Shown here piece after piece: positions 1 through 6,372 of a stretch of 6,810 bases of DNA. The translations under genes and the position numbers were made by a program. The notes beneath the pieces were generated by a model. That model was not told the origin of the DNA, searched no databases, and saw only the letters and a program-made list of their open reading frames with translations. Position 1 is the first letter of the stretch, and every line of letters starts with the position of its first letter. Source of the DNA: Deltaproteobacteria bacterium (GTDB taxonomy: Bacteria > Desulfobacterota > Desulfobacteria > Desulfobacterales > ETH-SRB1); NCBI GenBank assembly GCA_019309665.1, contig JAFDFV010000094.1, forward strand, positions 1 through 6,810, read 5' to 3'.

Positions 1-53
1 TTATTTCCAGAAAATTTGAAGGGCTAAAGAATGTTATTAAAGAAGGGAGGTAG
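1..53 (+). CDS. flgB: FlgB, flagellar proximal rod protein, C-terminal end only
   Basis: The third frame from the window start reads ISRKFEGLKNVIKEGR and stops at TAG 51-53. This is the typical end of FlgB, where a K-F-x-x-L-K-x-x-I-K-x-G-R tail closes the C-terminal rod helix. FlgB is a secreted subunit of the proximal rod, next to the MS ring and FliE. Only 16 codons are visible and the rest lies upstream, so the call rests on this tail plus the flgC gene 7 nt downstream. The last codons also contain the flgC ribosome binding site, so the two genes are closely coupled. Confidence 0.85.
   Translation, partial: ISRKFEGLKNVIKEGR
43..50 (+). promoter_or_regulatory. Ribosome binding site of flgC
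   Basis: AAGGGAGG lies 10 nt before ATG 61, inside the last codons of flgB. It is a strong Shine-Dalgarno match and supports the chosen flgC start. Confidence 0.8.
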
Positions 54-60
54 GTAAAAA

Positions 61-498
61 ATGAATTTTTTAGATGCTTTTCACATAAGTTCTTCAGGAC
101 TGACTGCTCAAAGACTCCGAATGAATCTGATTTCCGGTAATCTGGCTAATATTAATACTACCCGTACACAGCAGGGCGGCCCCTACAAAAAAAAAGATGC
201 AGTTTTTGCCGCTCATACGGATCGTCAATCTTTTGGGAACATGCTGAAGTCTCAAATGACCGGCAAATCATTTGAAGTGAAGGTTGTTGGAATCATCGAT
301 GATCCAAGACCTCCTCAATTAAAATACGATCCTCAACATCCGGATGCAGATAAAAATGGATATGTGGCAATGCCGAATATTAATTTAATTGAAGAAATGG
401 TTAATATGATGTCGGCTACCAGGAGTTATGAGGCAAATGTGACTGCTGTCAAGGCTACAAAAAATATGGCTTTAAAGGCTCTGGAGATAGGACGCTAA
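61..498 (+). CDS. flgC: FlgC, flagellar basal-body proximal rod protein
   Basis: FlgC polymerises with FlgB and FlgF into the proximal rod crossing the periplasm. It is exported through the flagellar type III apparatus and so has no cleaved signal peptide. The N-terminal rod motif is at residues 6-34 (SSSGLTAQRLRMN and GNLANINTT). The C-terminal rod motif is at residues 105-145, with PNINLIEEMVNMMSATRSYE followed by a helix ending in ALEIGR. The length of 145 aa is normal for the family, which is about 135-150 aa. The start ATG has a strong binding site in the flgB tail. The gene ends 2 nt before fliE, so it is clearly part of one operon. Nothing is missing or unusual. Confidence 0.97.
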   Translation: MNFLDAFHISSSGLTAQRLRMNLISGNLANINTTRTQQGGPYKKKDAVFAAHTDRQSFGNMLKSQMTGKSFEVKVVGIIDDPRPPQLKYDPQHPDADKNGYVAMPNINLIEEMVNMMSATRSYEANVTAVKATKNMALKALEIGR

Positions 499-500
499 GT

Positions 501-803
501 ATGAAAGAGATTGCCATTCAAAAAAATATAGAAACATCGCTCTCATTCCCTGCCAGGATGAAACAGATGCCTGAAGAACCGGAGAAGTCTTTTGGCGAAA
601 TATTAAAGAGTTCGATAGGCAGGGTAAACCAGCTCAGCAAGGAGGCGGATCAGGCTGTCCAGGCGCTGGCCACAGGTCAGGAAACAGATATCCACGGGAC
701 TATGATCGCCATAGAGAAGGCATCAATCTCTTTTCAGTTGATGATGCAGACGCGCAATAAGATTATAGATGCCTATAAGGAAATTACGCGGATGAGCGTA
801 TAG
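501..803 (+). CDS. fliE: FliE, MS ring-rod junction protein
   Basis: FliE is a small exported protein that links the FliF MS ring to the proximal rod, and it is among the first substrates of the flagellar export apparatus. The protein is 100 aa, the usual size. The conserved part is the C-terminal helix at residues 66-100 (GTMIAIEKASISFQLMMQTR followed by NKIIDAYKEITRM), which is diagnostic of the family. The N-terminal third is variable, as usual. The start ATG 501 is 2 nt after the flgC stop, and a GGAGATAGGA stretch in the flgC tail (484-493) serves as binding site. A repeat-filled gap of about 140 nt follows before fliF. Confidence 0.95.
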   Translation: MKEIAIQKNIETSLSFPARMKQMPEEPEKSFGEILKSSIGRVNQLSKEADQAVQALATGQETDIHGTMIAIEKASISFQLMMQTRNKIIDAYKEITRMSV

Positions 804-869
804 GAATTGATGATTTAGGAATTTAGGGATTGGTTGAGTGGGGAAATAGTCGAGTGGTTGACTGGGTGG

Positions 870-893
870 CATGGACAAACTTGTTTGTCCGTG
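870..893 (+). repeat. Central hairpin with CTTG apex
   Basis: GGACAAAC (873-880) and GTTTGTCC (883-890) are exact reverse complements around TT. C870-G893, A871-T892 and a T872-G891 wobble extend the stem to 11 pairs. In RNA the apex would be a CUUG tetraloop. No T-run follows, so it is not a typical intrinsic terminator, and fliF downstream must be expressed. Confidence 0.7.
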
Positions 894-936
894 TCTGGTC
901 GAATCAACGAATCAACCAATAACAAATTTAAGGCAT

Positions 937-940
937 GGAG
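937..940 (+). promoter_or_regulatory. Ribosome binding site deciding the fliF start
   Basis: GGAG sits 5 nt before ATG 946. The longer in-frame start at 871 lies in the palindromic repeat, has no binding site, and adds 25 residues unlike FliF. This fixes the start at 946. Confidence 0.7.
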
Positions 941-945
941 AAAAA

Positions 946-2553
946 ATGACGCGATCATTTTCTGAGTTTTTCTTACAGCTAACAACATTATTAAAAAAGC
1001 TTACCCTTGGTAAAAAGATTGCTCTTTTAACACTTATCGGCAGTACAATATTGGGTTTTATCTTTGTAATGACCTGGGCCGGAAGGCCGGATTTCCGGGT
1101 TCTTTACGCTAATTTAAATCCGGAAGATGCCGGAGCAATATTGACAAAATTAAAAGATCAAAAAATTCAGTATCAAATTTCTTCTAACGGAAACTCCATT
1201 CTGATTCCAGGAGAACGAATATATGAAATCAGGATGGAGTTAGCTTCCCAGGGTTTGCCGCAGGGAGGCGGTGTTGGTTTTGAGATTTTTGACAACACAA
1301 AGCTCGGGATGACCGAATTTGTCCAGAATGTAAACTATCAGCGAGCAATACAGGGAGAGCTATCTCGAACAATCAATGGATTTGCTGAAATTGAAAGTTC
1401 AAGAGTTCACATTGTTATGCCGTCAAAATCTCTATTTATTGAGGAAGAGGAGCCGGCAACGGCTTCGGTTGTCTTGAAGGTTCGTTACGGCAGATTGTTG
1501 AGCAAGGATCAGGTTCAAGGCATTGTTCATCTTGTTTCATCGAGTATTTCCGGTTTAAAGCCGGAAAATGTGACGGTAGTGGATAACAAGGGAAAGATGC
1601 TGGCAGGATTTAAAGACAAATCTACAATGGGGAGGGTGAGTTCCGATCAGTTAGAATACCGGAAAAAGGTGGAAAGAGGTTTAGAGAATAGAATAAAAAC
1701 AATGCTGGAAGGAGCATTAGGACCAGGCAGAGCTATCGTCAGAGCCTCATGTGACCTGGATTTCAGGAGGCAAGAGAAGACAGAAGAACTATATAAACCG
1801 GACAATAGGGTGATTAGAAGCGAACAAATTTTTAGTGAGACTTCCAATGAAACGGAGACAGGTCCGGCAGGTATTCCAGGCGTATTTTCCAATACCAATG
1901 TGCCGGCAGGACAAGCAAAAAAAACTATACCGGGCGGCAGTTTAAAATTTCAGAAACAGGACAAAACTGTGAATTATGAGATAAGTAAGGTGATCAGCCA
2001 TACCGTGGAACCGATTGGAAAAATTAATAAAATATCCGTAGCAGTAATTGTGGATGGAACTTATAAGAATATTAAAGGGGAAGACGGGAAGCAGGAATCG
2101 CAGTATTTACCAAGGACTATAGAAGAGATGGCTAAACTGGAAAATATCGTCAAAAGAGCGGTAAATTTTGATGATAGAAGGGGAGATGCGTTAGAAATCG
2201 TCAACATTCCCTTTGAAACCTCCAATATGGCGGAAGGCGAAGAAAGTATAATGGAAGAAGGCCGGCTTTCTAATTTAAAGCAATATACGTTTTTTATAAA
2301 ATATATCTTTTTATCTATTATTTTGCTTCTATGCTTCATATTTGTAGTCCGTCCGTTAGTCGCGTGGCTAACCTCAACTCCGATCGAAAGTATGGAAATG
2401 TTAAACCAGCTTCCCAAGACAGTTGGGGAGATTGAAAGTGAATCTGCTCAAGGCATGCAGAGCTTGCCTTTCAGAGATCGAGCTTTAGAGATGATAACAA
2501 AAGATAGTGCACATTCCGTACCTTTGATGCAAAACTGGTTGAAAGAAAAGTAG
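946..2553 (+). CDS. fliF: FliF, flagellar MS-ring protein
   Basis: FliF forms the MS ring in the cytoplasmic membrane, the base for rod, export gate and rotor. From ATG 946 the protein is 535 aa, normal for the family. Transmembrane helix 1 is at about residues 25-44 and helix 2 at about 449-468, with the periplasmic ring-building domains between them. The strongest signature is at residues 103-143: GLPQGGGVGFEIFD, then TEFVQ, then NYQRAIQGELSRTI. The cytoplasmic tail ends in a short helix (VPLMQNWLKEK), which is where FliG binds in known FliF proteins. The frame stays open back to 871, but those 25 residues come from the intergenic repeat and are excluded. The stop is immediately followed by a hairpin-rich repeat. 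Confidence 0.97.
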   Translation: MTRSFSEFFLQLTTLLKKLTLGKKIALLTLIGSTILGFIFVMTWAGRPDFRVLYANLNPEDAGAILTKLKDQKIQYQISSNGNSILIPGERIYEIRMELASQGLPQGGGVGFEIFDNTKLGMTEFVQNVNYQRAIQGELSRTINGFAEIESSRVHIVMPSKSLFIEEEEPATASVVLKVRYGRLLSKDQVQGIVHLVSSSISGLKPENVTVVDNKGKMLAGFKDKSTMGRVSSDQLEYRKKVERGLENRIKTMLEGALGPGRAIVRASCDLDFRRQEKTEELYKPDNRVIRSEQIFSETSNETETGPAGIPGVFSNTNVPAGQAKKTIPGGSLKFQKQDKTVNYEISKVISHTVEPIGKINKISVAVIVDGTYKNIKGEDGKQESQYLPRTIEEMAKLENIVKRAVNFDDRRGDALEIVNIPFETSNMAEGEESIMEEGRLSNLKQYTFFIKYIFLSIILLLCFIFVVRPLVAWLTSTPIESMEMLNQLPKTVGEIESESAQGMQSLPFRDRALEMITKDSAHSVPLMQNWLKEK

Positions 2554-2602
2554 GGGCAGGCCTCGTGCCTACCCAATCGGCCCCTGTGCCTTCCCGATTG
2601 GG
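2550..2602 (+). repeat. Two overlapping hairpins between fliF and fliG
   Basis: The first hairpin pairs 2554-2561 (GGGCAGGC) with 2567-2574 (GCCTACCC), with one C-A mismatch and a 5-nt loop. The second is a perfect 9-bp stem, CCCAATCGG (2572-2580) with CCGATTGGG (2594-2602). They share CCC 2572-2574, so they cannot both form fully. The G+C-rich sequence GTAGGGGCAGGCCTCGTGCC starting at the stop codon resembles short dispersed palindromic repeats I recall from many environmental bacterial genomes. No T-run follows, so this is not an obvious terminator. It may affect mRNA stability between fliF and fliG, which is inference. Confidence 0.7.
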
Positions 2603-2624
2603 ATGATTGGTAAATCAACGAATT

Positions 2625-3584
2625 ATGGATACTAAAAAGTTAGCAGGTTCGCTAAAAGTTGCTATTCTTATTCAATCCGCGGGCAAAGTGGAATCGCAAA
2701 AGATTCTAAACAGCCTGAGCAGCAGCGAAAGGGAGTTGGTAAAGAAGCATCTCTCCCAAATGGGAATGATTTCGCCGGATGTGGTGGAAAAGGTGGCAAA
2801 AGAGTTTACCGAAATGGCGAGGTCGGTAAAACTTCCGCAGATAAAAGATGCTTCGATGAGCGAGGAGGATGCTGGTTCAAGCGTAATAACGTCAAACTTG
2901 GAACTCCTTCAATCTTTAGAAACAGATCGGCTCATTCAGCTCATTAAAGATGAACATCCACAGACTATTGCAATAATCATCGTTCACCTTAAAACTGAAA
3001 CAGCCAGCAAGATCTTGTCCGGACTGCCCGATGAAATAAAGACAGATGTGGCGGTCAGGATTGCCAATCTGGGAAGAGTTGAATCAGGGATGATCGAAGA
3101 GATAGCTGAGGTTTTTGAAGATGTCCTGAAAAGCAGTAAAGGTTCTGCGATTCGAGAAGCAGGCGGAGTTGATCGTTTAGCTGAGATATTAAACCAGATA
3201 GATGGAGTTTCAGGAGGGATTATTTTAAATGAGATTGAGGAGAACGATTCTGAACTGGCTGACCAGATAAAGCAAGGGATGTTTGTTTTTGAAGACCTGG
3301 TACTGGTTGATAATCAAGGTTTCCAGAAACTATTGAGAAAAATTGAGACAAAAGAACTGGCAATGGCTTTGAAAGCAGCTTCTGACGAGGTAAAAGAAAA
3401 GGTTTTCAGTAACATGTCTGAGCGGGCAGCCGAGATATTGAACGAAGAGGTAGAAGTTATGGGGTCTGTCAGGATGTCAGAAGTGGCAGTTGCACAACAG
3501 GCGGTCACAAGGATAATTCAAGATATGGAAGCCAAAAAAGAACTAATAATTAGTGGACGCGGAGGAGAAGAATTCATTGGATAG
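2625..3584 (+). CDS. fliG: FliG, flagellar motor switch/rotor protein
   Basis: FliG forms the upper C ring. It binds FliF through its N-domain, FliM through its middle domain, and interacts with the stator through its C-domain to generate torque. From ATG 2625 it is 319 aa, close to the usual 330-340. The N-domain (about 1-95) is the most diverged part. The middle domain carries the EHPQ motif at residues 110-113. The C-terminal region has the MFxF motif (MFVF, 219-222) and the charged torque helix region (LLRKIETKELAMALK through SERAAEIL). The start is uncertain: an in-frame TTG at 2607 would add six residues. No clear ribosome binding site precedes either start, because repeat sequence fills the upstream region. 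The 3' end overlaps fliH by 8 nt. Confidence 0.95.
   Translation: MDTKKLAGSLKVAILIQSAGKVESQKILNSLSSSERELVKKHLSQMGMISPDVVEKVAKEFTEMARSVKLPQIKDASMSEEDAGSSVITSNLELLQSLETDRLIQLIKDEHPQTIAIIIVHLKTETASKILSGLPDEIKTDVAVRIANLGRVESGMIEEIAEVFEDVLKSSKGSAIREAGGVDRLAEILNQIDGVSGGIILNEIEENDSELADQIKQGMFVFEDLVLVDNQGFQKLLRKIETKELAMALKAASDEVKEKVFSNMSERAAEILNEEVEVMGSVRMSEVAVAQQAVTRIIQDMEAKKELIISGRGGEEFIG
3561..3567 (+). promoter_or_regulatory. Ribosome binding site selecting a TTG start for fliH
   Basis: GGAGGAG inside the end of fliG lies 9 nt before TTG 3577. An in-frame GTG at 3553 would put this sequence inside the coding region and has no comparable site of its own, so TTG 3577 is preferred. Confidence 0.65.
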
Positions 3585-4344
3585 AATAATTAAAAATGAC
3601 TGTTTGAGCAGGGAAAATGCCTTAAAACCACACTGTTTCCCGGACATATCAGTTGGGTATTTACCAAACAGCGTAGAAGCGGTGAAAGAGGGCGGTTTTC
3701 AACGCATTAGTTTTGTTGGGACTGACAAGCCGTCTCCTGATCCGCCAAAAGTATCTGCAAGGAATGAAAAATCTGTTGAGGAAACAAAGCAAAAAGCCCG
3801 CGATGTTGAAAAACAGGCTTATATTCAGGGCTTTGCAAAAGGAGAAAAGGCCGGAATGGAATCAGGAAAGAACAAATTTAAACCGGTCCTTAATAATTTT
3901 CGTCAAGCCTTTCTGGAACTGGAAAAAGTGAGAAAAGAAATTTATCTGTATGCTGAAAAAATGACAGTAAACCTGGCTTTAGCGATAGCTAAAAAGGTTG
4001 TGTGTCATGAGATCGCCACAAACGATGAAGTTGTCTTAAATGTTGTCAAAGAAGCCGTCAAAAAAGTGGTGGATCATGGAAGAATTATAATTAAAATCAA
4101 TCCATCCGACCTTCAGTTTATCAAAAATTCCGATCATGGTTTTTTGAATTTTGTTGATAATATCAAAAATATTTCCTTTGAAGAGGACGAAGCAATTTCT
4201 GATGGAGGCTGTATCATAGAAACTGATTTTGGAAATATAGACGCGAGGATAGAAAAACAGTTTCAGGTGGTGGATGAGGCATTTAAATGCGAGGCTTTGG
4301 CGAGAGGAGTTATCGCCGAAAAAAGAAAAACAGTTTCAGGTTGA
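3577..4344 (+). CDS. fliH: FliH, regulator of the flagellar export ATPase
   Basis: FliH dimerises, binds the FliI ATPase and docks it to the C ring and export gate. From TTG 3577 the protein is 255 aa, within the family range. The N-terminal third is variable and charged. A glycine-repeat helix follows with G at residues 85, 89, 93 and 97 (GFAKGEKAGMESG), the GxxxG series characteristic of FliH. The C-terminal domain (about 120-245) matches the FliH/SctL/V-ATPase E-subunit-like fold, with the IIIKINPSDL and GGCIIETDFGNIDARIEKQ segments. The start codon overlaps the fliG stop by 8 nt, suggesting translational coupling. The alternative GTG 3553 start would give 263 aa. Confidence 0.93.
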   Translation: MDRIIKNDCLSRENALKPHCFPDISVGYLPNSVEAVKEGGFQRISFVGTDKPSPDPPKVSARNEKSVEETKQKARDVEKQAYIQGFAKGEKAGMESGKNKFKPVLNNFRQAFLELEKVRKEIYLYAEKMTVNLALAIAKKVVCHEIATNDEVVLNVVKEAVKKVVDHGRIIIKINPSDLQFIKNSDHGFLNFVDNIKNISFEEDEAISDGGCIIETDFGNIDARIEKQFQVVDEAFKCEALARGVIAEKRKTVSG

Positions 4345-4366
4345 TTGTTGATTGGATGATTGGATT
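4343..4366 (+). repeat. Short GATTG repeat in the fliH-fliI gap
   Basis: GATTG occurs at 4343-4347, 4350-4354 and 4358-4362, with a partial copy after it, starting within the fliH stop. It resembles the TGGTTGA/GATTGG tracts before fliF and fliG. The fliI start at 4372 has only a weak GGA-type binding site within it. Confidence 0.5.
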
Positions 4367-4371
4367 AAAAA

Positions 4372-5724
4372 ATGGAATCAGCTATTGATTTAGAAAAATA
4401 TTTTATGACGCTGAATGCTTTATCTCCTATAAGGGCGAATGGAAAAGTAACAAAGGTTATTGGTTTGATTATTGAAGCTTACGGACCTGTATCCAGGCTG
4501 GGAAGTATCTGCGATATTTATCATAGAGGAGACAAGCGAAAGATAAGAGCGGAAGTTTTGGGTTTCAGGAATAACAAAATTTTACTTATGCCGCTGCAGG
4601 AGATCAGGGGAATAGAGCCTGGAAGTCTGGTAGTGGCCAGGGAAGAAAAGGCTTTAATAGGTGTGGGAGCCGGCCTGCTTGGAAGAGTGATAGATGGTCT
4701 TGGAAATCCCATGGACAGCAAAGGGACTGTTTCAATTGAAAAAGAATATCCTATTTACGCAAATCCCATCAATCCTCTCTTGAGAAGCAGCATAAGCAGG
4801 CCGCTGGATATCGGAATAAGAGCTGTCAACGGCCTTTTAACTATAGGATGTGGTCAGAGGATGGGTATTTTTGCAGGATCAGGTGTAGGCAAAAGTGTTT
4901 TGCTTGGTATGATCGCCCGTAAAACAAGCGCTGATGTCAATGTGATCGCTTTAATCGGAGAGCGAGGCAGGGAAGTAAATGATTTTATTAAAAAAGAACT
5001 CGGAGAGGAAGGGCTGAAAAGGTCGGTACTTGTTGTTGCTACTTCAGATCAACTACCTTTAATCAGAATGAGAGGAGCATTTATTGCTACAGCCATAGCC
5101 GAATACTTTCGTGATCAGGGCAAGCACGTAAATCTTATGATGGACTCGGTAACCAGATTTGCTATGGCGCAAAGGGAAGTAGGACTTGCTCTCGGAGAGC
5201 CGCCTACTACTAAAGGATATACGCCATCTGTTTTCACGTTGTTGCCAAAATTGCTGGAAAGGGCCGGCACATCTTCTAATCATGGCACTATTACCGGTTT
5301 ATATACTGTGCTGGTCGAAGGTGACGATATGAACGAACCAATCGCTGATGCACTGCGATCAATACTGGATGGACATATTGTTTTAACCAGAGAGCTTGCT
5401 ATGCAGAATCATTACCCTGCGATTGATATATTAAAAAGCATCAGCAGGGTAATGGTTGATGTCGTAAGCTTAAAGCAGAGGGAAAATGCCAATAAGTTCA
5501 AGGCAATAATGGCTGATTACAAAAAGGCTGAGGATTTGATAAATATAGGAGCATATATAGCCGGCAGCAGCCGTACGATTGATTACGCTATCGACATGAT
5601 AGAAAAAGTAAACAACTATTTGAAGCAGGAGATCGAAGAAAAAGTGAGCTTTGAAGAGAGCGTTCAACAGCTTGAAGATTTATTTGAAGTGCCTAAAGTA
5701 AAAGAAGTGCCTAAAGTGAGCTAA
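4372..5724 (+). CDS. fliI: FliI, flagellum-specific export ATPase
   Basis: FliI is the F1-beta-like hexameric ATPase of the flagellar type III export apparatus, working with FliH and FliJ on the cytoplasmic side. The protein is 450 aa. Domains in order are an N-terminal beta barrel (about 20-90), the nucleotide-binding core, and a C-terminal helical domain. The Walker A motif is AGSGVGKS at residues 168-175 (K174). The catalytic glutamate is E197 in IGERGREVND. Walker B ends at D258 (LMMDSVTRFA). The T3SS-ATPase signature GEPPTTKGYTPSVF starts at 275. All key residues are intact, so the enzyme should be active. The last residues, EVPKVKEVPKVS (439-450), follow the usual end (VQQLEDLF) and are encoded by copies of a repeat that continues past the stop. 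Confidence 0.97.
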   Translation: MESAIDLEKYFMTLNALSPIRANGKVTKVIGLIIEAYGPVSRLGSICDIYHRGDKRKIRAEVLGFRNNKILLMPLQEIRGIEPGSLVVAREEKALIGVGAGLLGRVIDGLGNPMDSKGTVSIEKEYPIYANPINPLLRSSISRPLDIGIRAVNGLLTIGCGQRMGIFAGSGVGKSVLLGMIARKTSADVNVIALIGERGREVNDFIKKELGEEGLKRSVLVVATSDQLPLIRMRGAFIATAIAEYFRDQGKHVNLMMDSVTRFAMAQREVGLALGEPPTTKGYTPSVFTLLPKLLERAGTSSNHGTITGLYTVLVEGDDMNEPIADALRSILDGHIVLTRELAMQNHYPAIDILKSISRVMVDVVSLKQRENANKFKAIMADYKKAEDLINIGAYIAGSSRTIDYAIDMIEKVNNYLKQEIEEKVSFEESVQQLEDLFEVPKVKEVPKVS

Positions 5725-5896
5725 AGTATATTAAAGTGCCTAAAGTTAAGGAATTCTGCCATTTTATATAGGTTCTTTAAACCATCAATGTATGAGTGGT
5801 GGCAAAGCTCAAGTAGTATTTGCGTTATCAATCAGCACGCCGAAGGCGTACCTTAACTTTAGGCATTTTAGGCACTTTAGCTCACTTTAGGCACTC
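5686..5896 (+). repeat. Inverted-repeat element spanning the fliI end and the fliI-fliJ gap
   Basis: The left arm 5706-5751 and right arm 5851-5895 are near-perfect reverse complements. Bases 5706-5727 match 5874-5895 exactly over 22 nt, and 5737-5751 match 5851-5865 exactly over 15 nt. Only an 8-9 nt stretch between these blocks differs. The arms enclose 99 nt with no gene and a small ACGCC-GAA-GGCGT hairpin (5837-5849). The unit AAGTGCCTAAAGT also occurs as direct copies at 5687-5699, 5705-5717 and 5734-5746. The layout resembles a miniature inverted-repeat element without coding capacity. I see no clear target-site duplication. The left side supplies the fliI end and stop; the right side stops at the fliJ binding site. 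Confidence 0.8.
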
Positions 5897-5901
5897 AGGA
5901 G
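5896..5901 (+). promoter_or_regulatory. Ribosome binding site deciding the fliJ start
   Basis: CAGGAG lies 5 nt before ATG 5907, immediately outside the right arm of the inverted repeat. The open frame extends upstream to 5820, but those codons are repeat sequence and lack FliJ similarity. Confidence 0.7.
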
Positions 5902-5906
5902 TCATC

Positions 5907-6356
5907 ATGCATAAATTTACTATCCAGCCACTTTTAAATCACCGAAAATTTATAGAGGAAATTCTTCAGAAAGAGTTATCTCTATTTAAAAGATTGCTGG
6001 CTGATGAAAAGAAAAAACTAAAGGATTATGAAAAAGCCAGGAATAGATTTATGGTGGAACTGCGGCAAAAACAGAGAGAAAGTATTACTGTTTCCGAAAA
6101 CCTCCTATATTTTAATTTTCTTGTTCGACAGGCGAGTGATCTTGATAATCAAAGAGATATAGTCCTGGATGTTGAGAAAAAGTTTGATCAAAAACGTGAT
6201 GATTTAATTGAAGCCATGAAGAATAGGAAAATGCTGGAGAAGTTAAAAGAGAAGCACTTGAAAGCATATAATCATAAGTTGATGAAAAATGAACAGGATT
6301 TTTTGAATGAAGTAGCTATTAATATGTTTAACCTGAGATGCCGGCAGGAAGTATAA
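5907..6356 (+). CDS. fliJ: FliJ, flagellar export chaperone/ATPase stalk protein
   Basis: FliJ is a small coiled-coil protein that sits in the centre of the FliI hexamer, contacts the FlhA gate and recycles export chaperones. From ATG 5907 it is 149 aa, typical of the family (about 145-150). It starts with the usual FliJ opening (HKFTIQPLLNHRKFIEE, residues 2-18). It continues as two long charged helices rich in K, E, R and L, expected to form an antiparallel coiled coil (about 15-75 and 80-140). There is no signal peptide or membrane segment. The longest frame would start at 5820, but its first 29 residues are translated inverted-repeat arm (RRRRTLTLGILGTLAHF) and are not accepted. fliK begins 16 nt after the stop. 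Confidence 0.93.
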   Translation: MHKFTIQPLLNHRKFIEEILQKELSLFKRLLADEKKKLKDYEKARNRFMVELRQKQRESITVSENLLYFNFLVRQASDLDNQRDIVLDVEKKFDQKRDDLIEAMKNRKMLEKLKEKHLKAYNHKLMKNEQDFLNEVAINMFNLRCRQEV

Positions 6357-6372
6357 TTGAGGAAATAAAAGA

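Larger units (their letters stand above)
804..945 (+). repeat. Intergenic palindromic repeat region between fliE and fliF
   Basis: This gap carries repeat DNA rather than a recognisable promoter. It begins with TTTAGG-type near-repeats (814-827). A nested imperfect inverted repeat follows: ATTGGTTGA at 829-837 pairs with TCAACCAAT at 912-920, with a central hairpin at 870-893 between them. TGGTTGA-like units recur at 831-837 and 856-862. The 11-mer AATCAACGAAT (902-912) recurs before fliG at 2613-2623, so part of this sequence belongs to a dispersed family. The rest of the operon is tightly packed, so this looks like inserted or amplified intergenic repeat. The fliF binding site lies just beyond the outer arm. 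Confidence 0.65.

Noticed and set aside
866..885. Sigma-54-like promoter, TGGCAT followed by TTGT
   Set aside because: The spacing between the two blocks is 8 nt rather than the required 5, and the site lies inside the hairpin.
857..890. Sigma-70-like -35 box TTGACT
   Set aside because: The sequence at the right distance downstream (TTGTTT) is not a credible -10 box and lies in the hairpin stem.
871..945. Possible 25-residue N-terminal extension of FliF starting at ATG 871
   Set aside because: The codons fall in the intergenic palindrome, there is no binding site before 871, and ATG 946 has GGAG at good spacing and starts at the usual FliF N-terminus.
1647..2417. Minus-strand open frames within fliF (1647-1898, 2061-2417) and similar ones in fliG and fliI
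   Set aside because: They lie wholly inside well-supported genes on the other strand, show no recognisable protein features and have no independent context.
2550..2602. Intrinsic terminator after fliF
   Set aside because: Stable hairpins are present but no T-run follows either, and the essential downstream genes of the operon must be transcribed.
5752..5850. Small gene or ncRNA in the centre of the inverted repeat
   Set aside because: I found no credible open frame with a binding site, and only a 5-bp GAA-loop hairpin. Nothing supports a defined RNA.
5820..5906. Possible 29-residue N-terminal extension of FliJ
   Set aside because: It is translated inverted-repeat arm and element centre, unlike FliJ. 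ATG 5907 has its own binding site and the protein then matches the family length.
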